Origin: an uncultured Actinomyces sp.
Lineage (GTDB): Bacteria; Actinomycetota; Actinomycetes; Actinomycetales; Actinomycetaceae
Assembly (NCBI GenBank): GCA_900541895.1
Contig: UWSI01000024.1
Coordinates: 1-21,909, forward strand
DNA length: 21,909 nucleotides
Reading direction: 5' to 3'
Part shown: one piece after another, positions 21,850 through 21,909 of the stretch
How positions within the stretch are numbered: position 1 is the stretch's first letter
Layout of the letters: every line of letters begins with the position of its first letter
Made by a program: the position numbers and the translations under genes
Notes under the pieces: model-generated
Databases searched by the model: none
Told to the model about the DNA's origin: nothing
What the model saw: the letters and a program-made list of their open reading frames with translations, nothing else

Positions 21850-21886
21850 AAACCAGCAGCTTCATAAAATAGTTGCCGGTTATTTC
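21850..21886 (+). terminator. Firmicute-style terminator after the SemiSWEET gene
   Basis: ACCAGCAGCT (21852-21861) pairs with AGTTGCCGGT (21871-21880), with one mismatch and one G-U, across a 9-nt AT-rich loop. TATTT follows. Sequence to the window end remains AT-rich; I see nothing else in it. Confidence 0.5.
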
Positions 21887-21909
21887 TGCCGATTGCAAGC
21901 ATTCTATTT

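Overview
The window looks like chromosomal DNA of a high-GC actinobacterium, most likely an oral or mucosal Actinomyces/Schaalia-type organism. The evidence is G/C-rich third positions, Shine-Dalgarno-led genes with some GTG starts, actinobacterial-looking NarGHJI/NarK and molybdenum-cofactor (Moco) proteins, and one clearly foreign AT-rich gene of the kind seen in oral streptococci/lactobacilli. The genus is an inference, not a measurement.

Left part (1-4200) is accessory and worn. It begins with the last 68 codons of a heavy-metal (copper-type) P-type ATPase, runs into a truncated DUF305 gene, then the right end of a decayed IS3-family element fused in frame to the remains of a frameshifted secreted protein. 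Next come a membrane protein made of two recent tandem copies of one ~148-residue unit, a TfoX N-terminal-domain protein, and a GntR/HutC-type regulator. A second IS-end-like 14-mer lies at 3218.

Middle (4190-7176) holds a small Ig-like lipoprotein, an FMN nitroreductase, an unrecognised 221-residue protein, a structured RNA-like stretch ending in a terminator, and ndk (nucleoside diphosphate kinase).

The core (7156-21427) is a dissimilatory nitrate respiration island. A leftward block moeB-moeA-moaC-mobA, a rightward moaE, and a leftward block moaB/mog-moaA-moaD together encode the route from GTP to bis-MGD. Rightward narK-narG-narH-narJ-narI encode the nitrate/nitrite transporter, the membrane-bound Mo-bisMGD/Fe-S/heme b nitrate reductase and its chaperone. 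The Moco genes supply the cofactor that NarJ-assisted NarG needs. moaB and narK diverge from one intergenic region carrying two long palindromes, which are good candidates for shared control. No molybdate transporter or nar regulator gene is present here.

Right edge (21428-21909): a native promoter/operator region and the first 15 codons of a native gene are cut off and followed by a ~36% GC SemiSWEET sugar-transporter gene with its own Shine-Dalgarno and T-rich terminator. This looks like a recent horizontal insertion.
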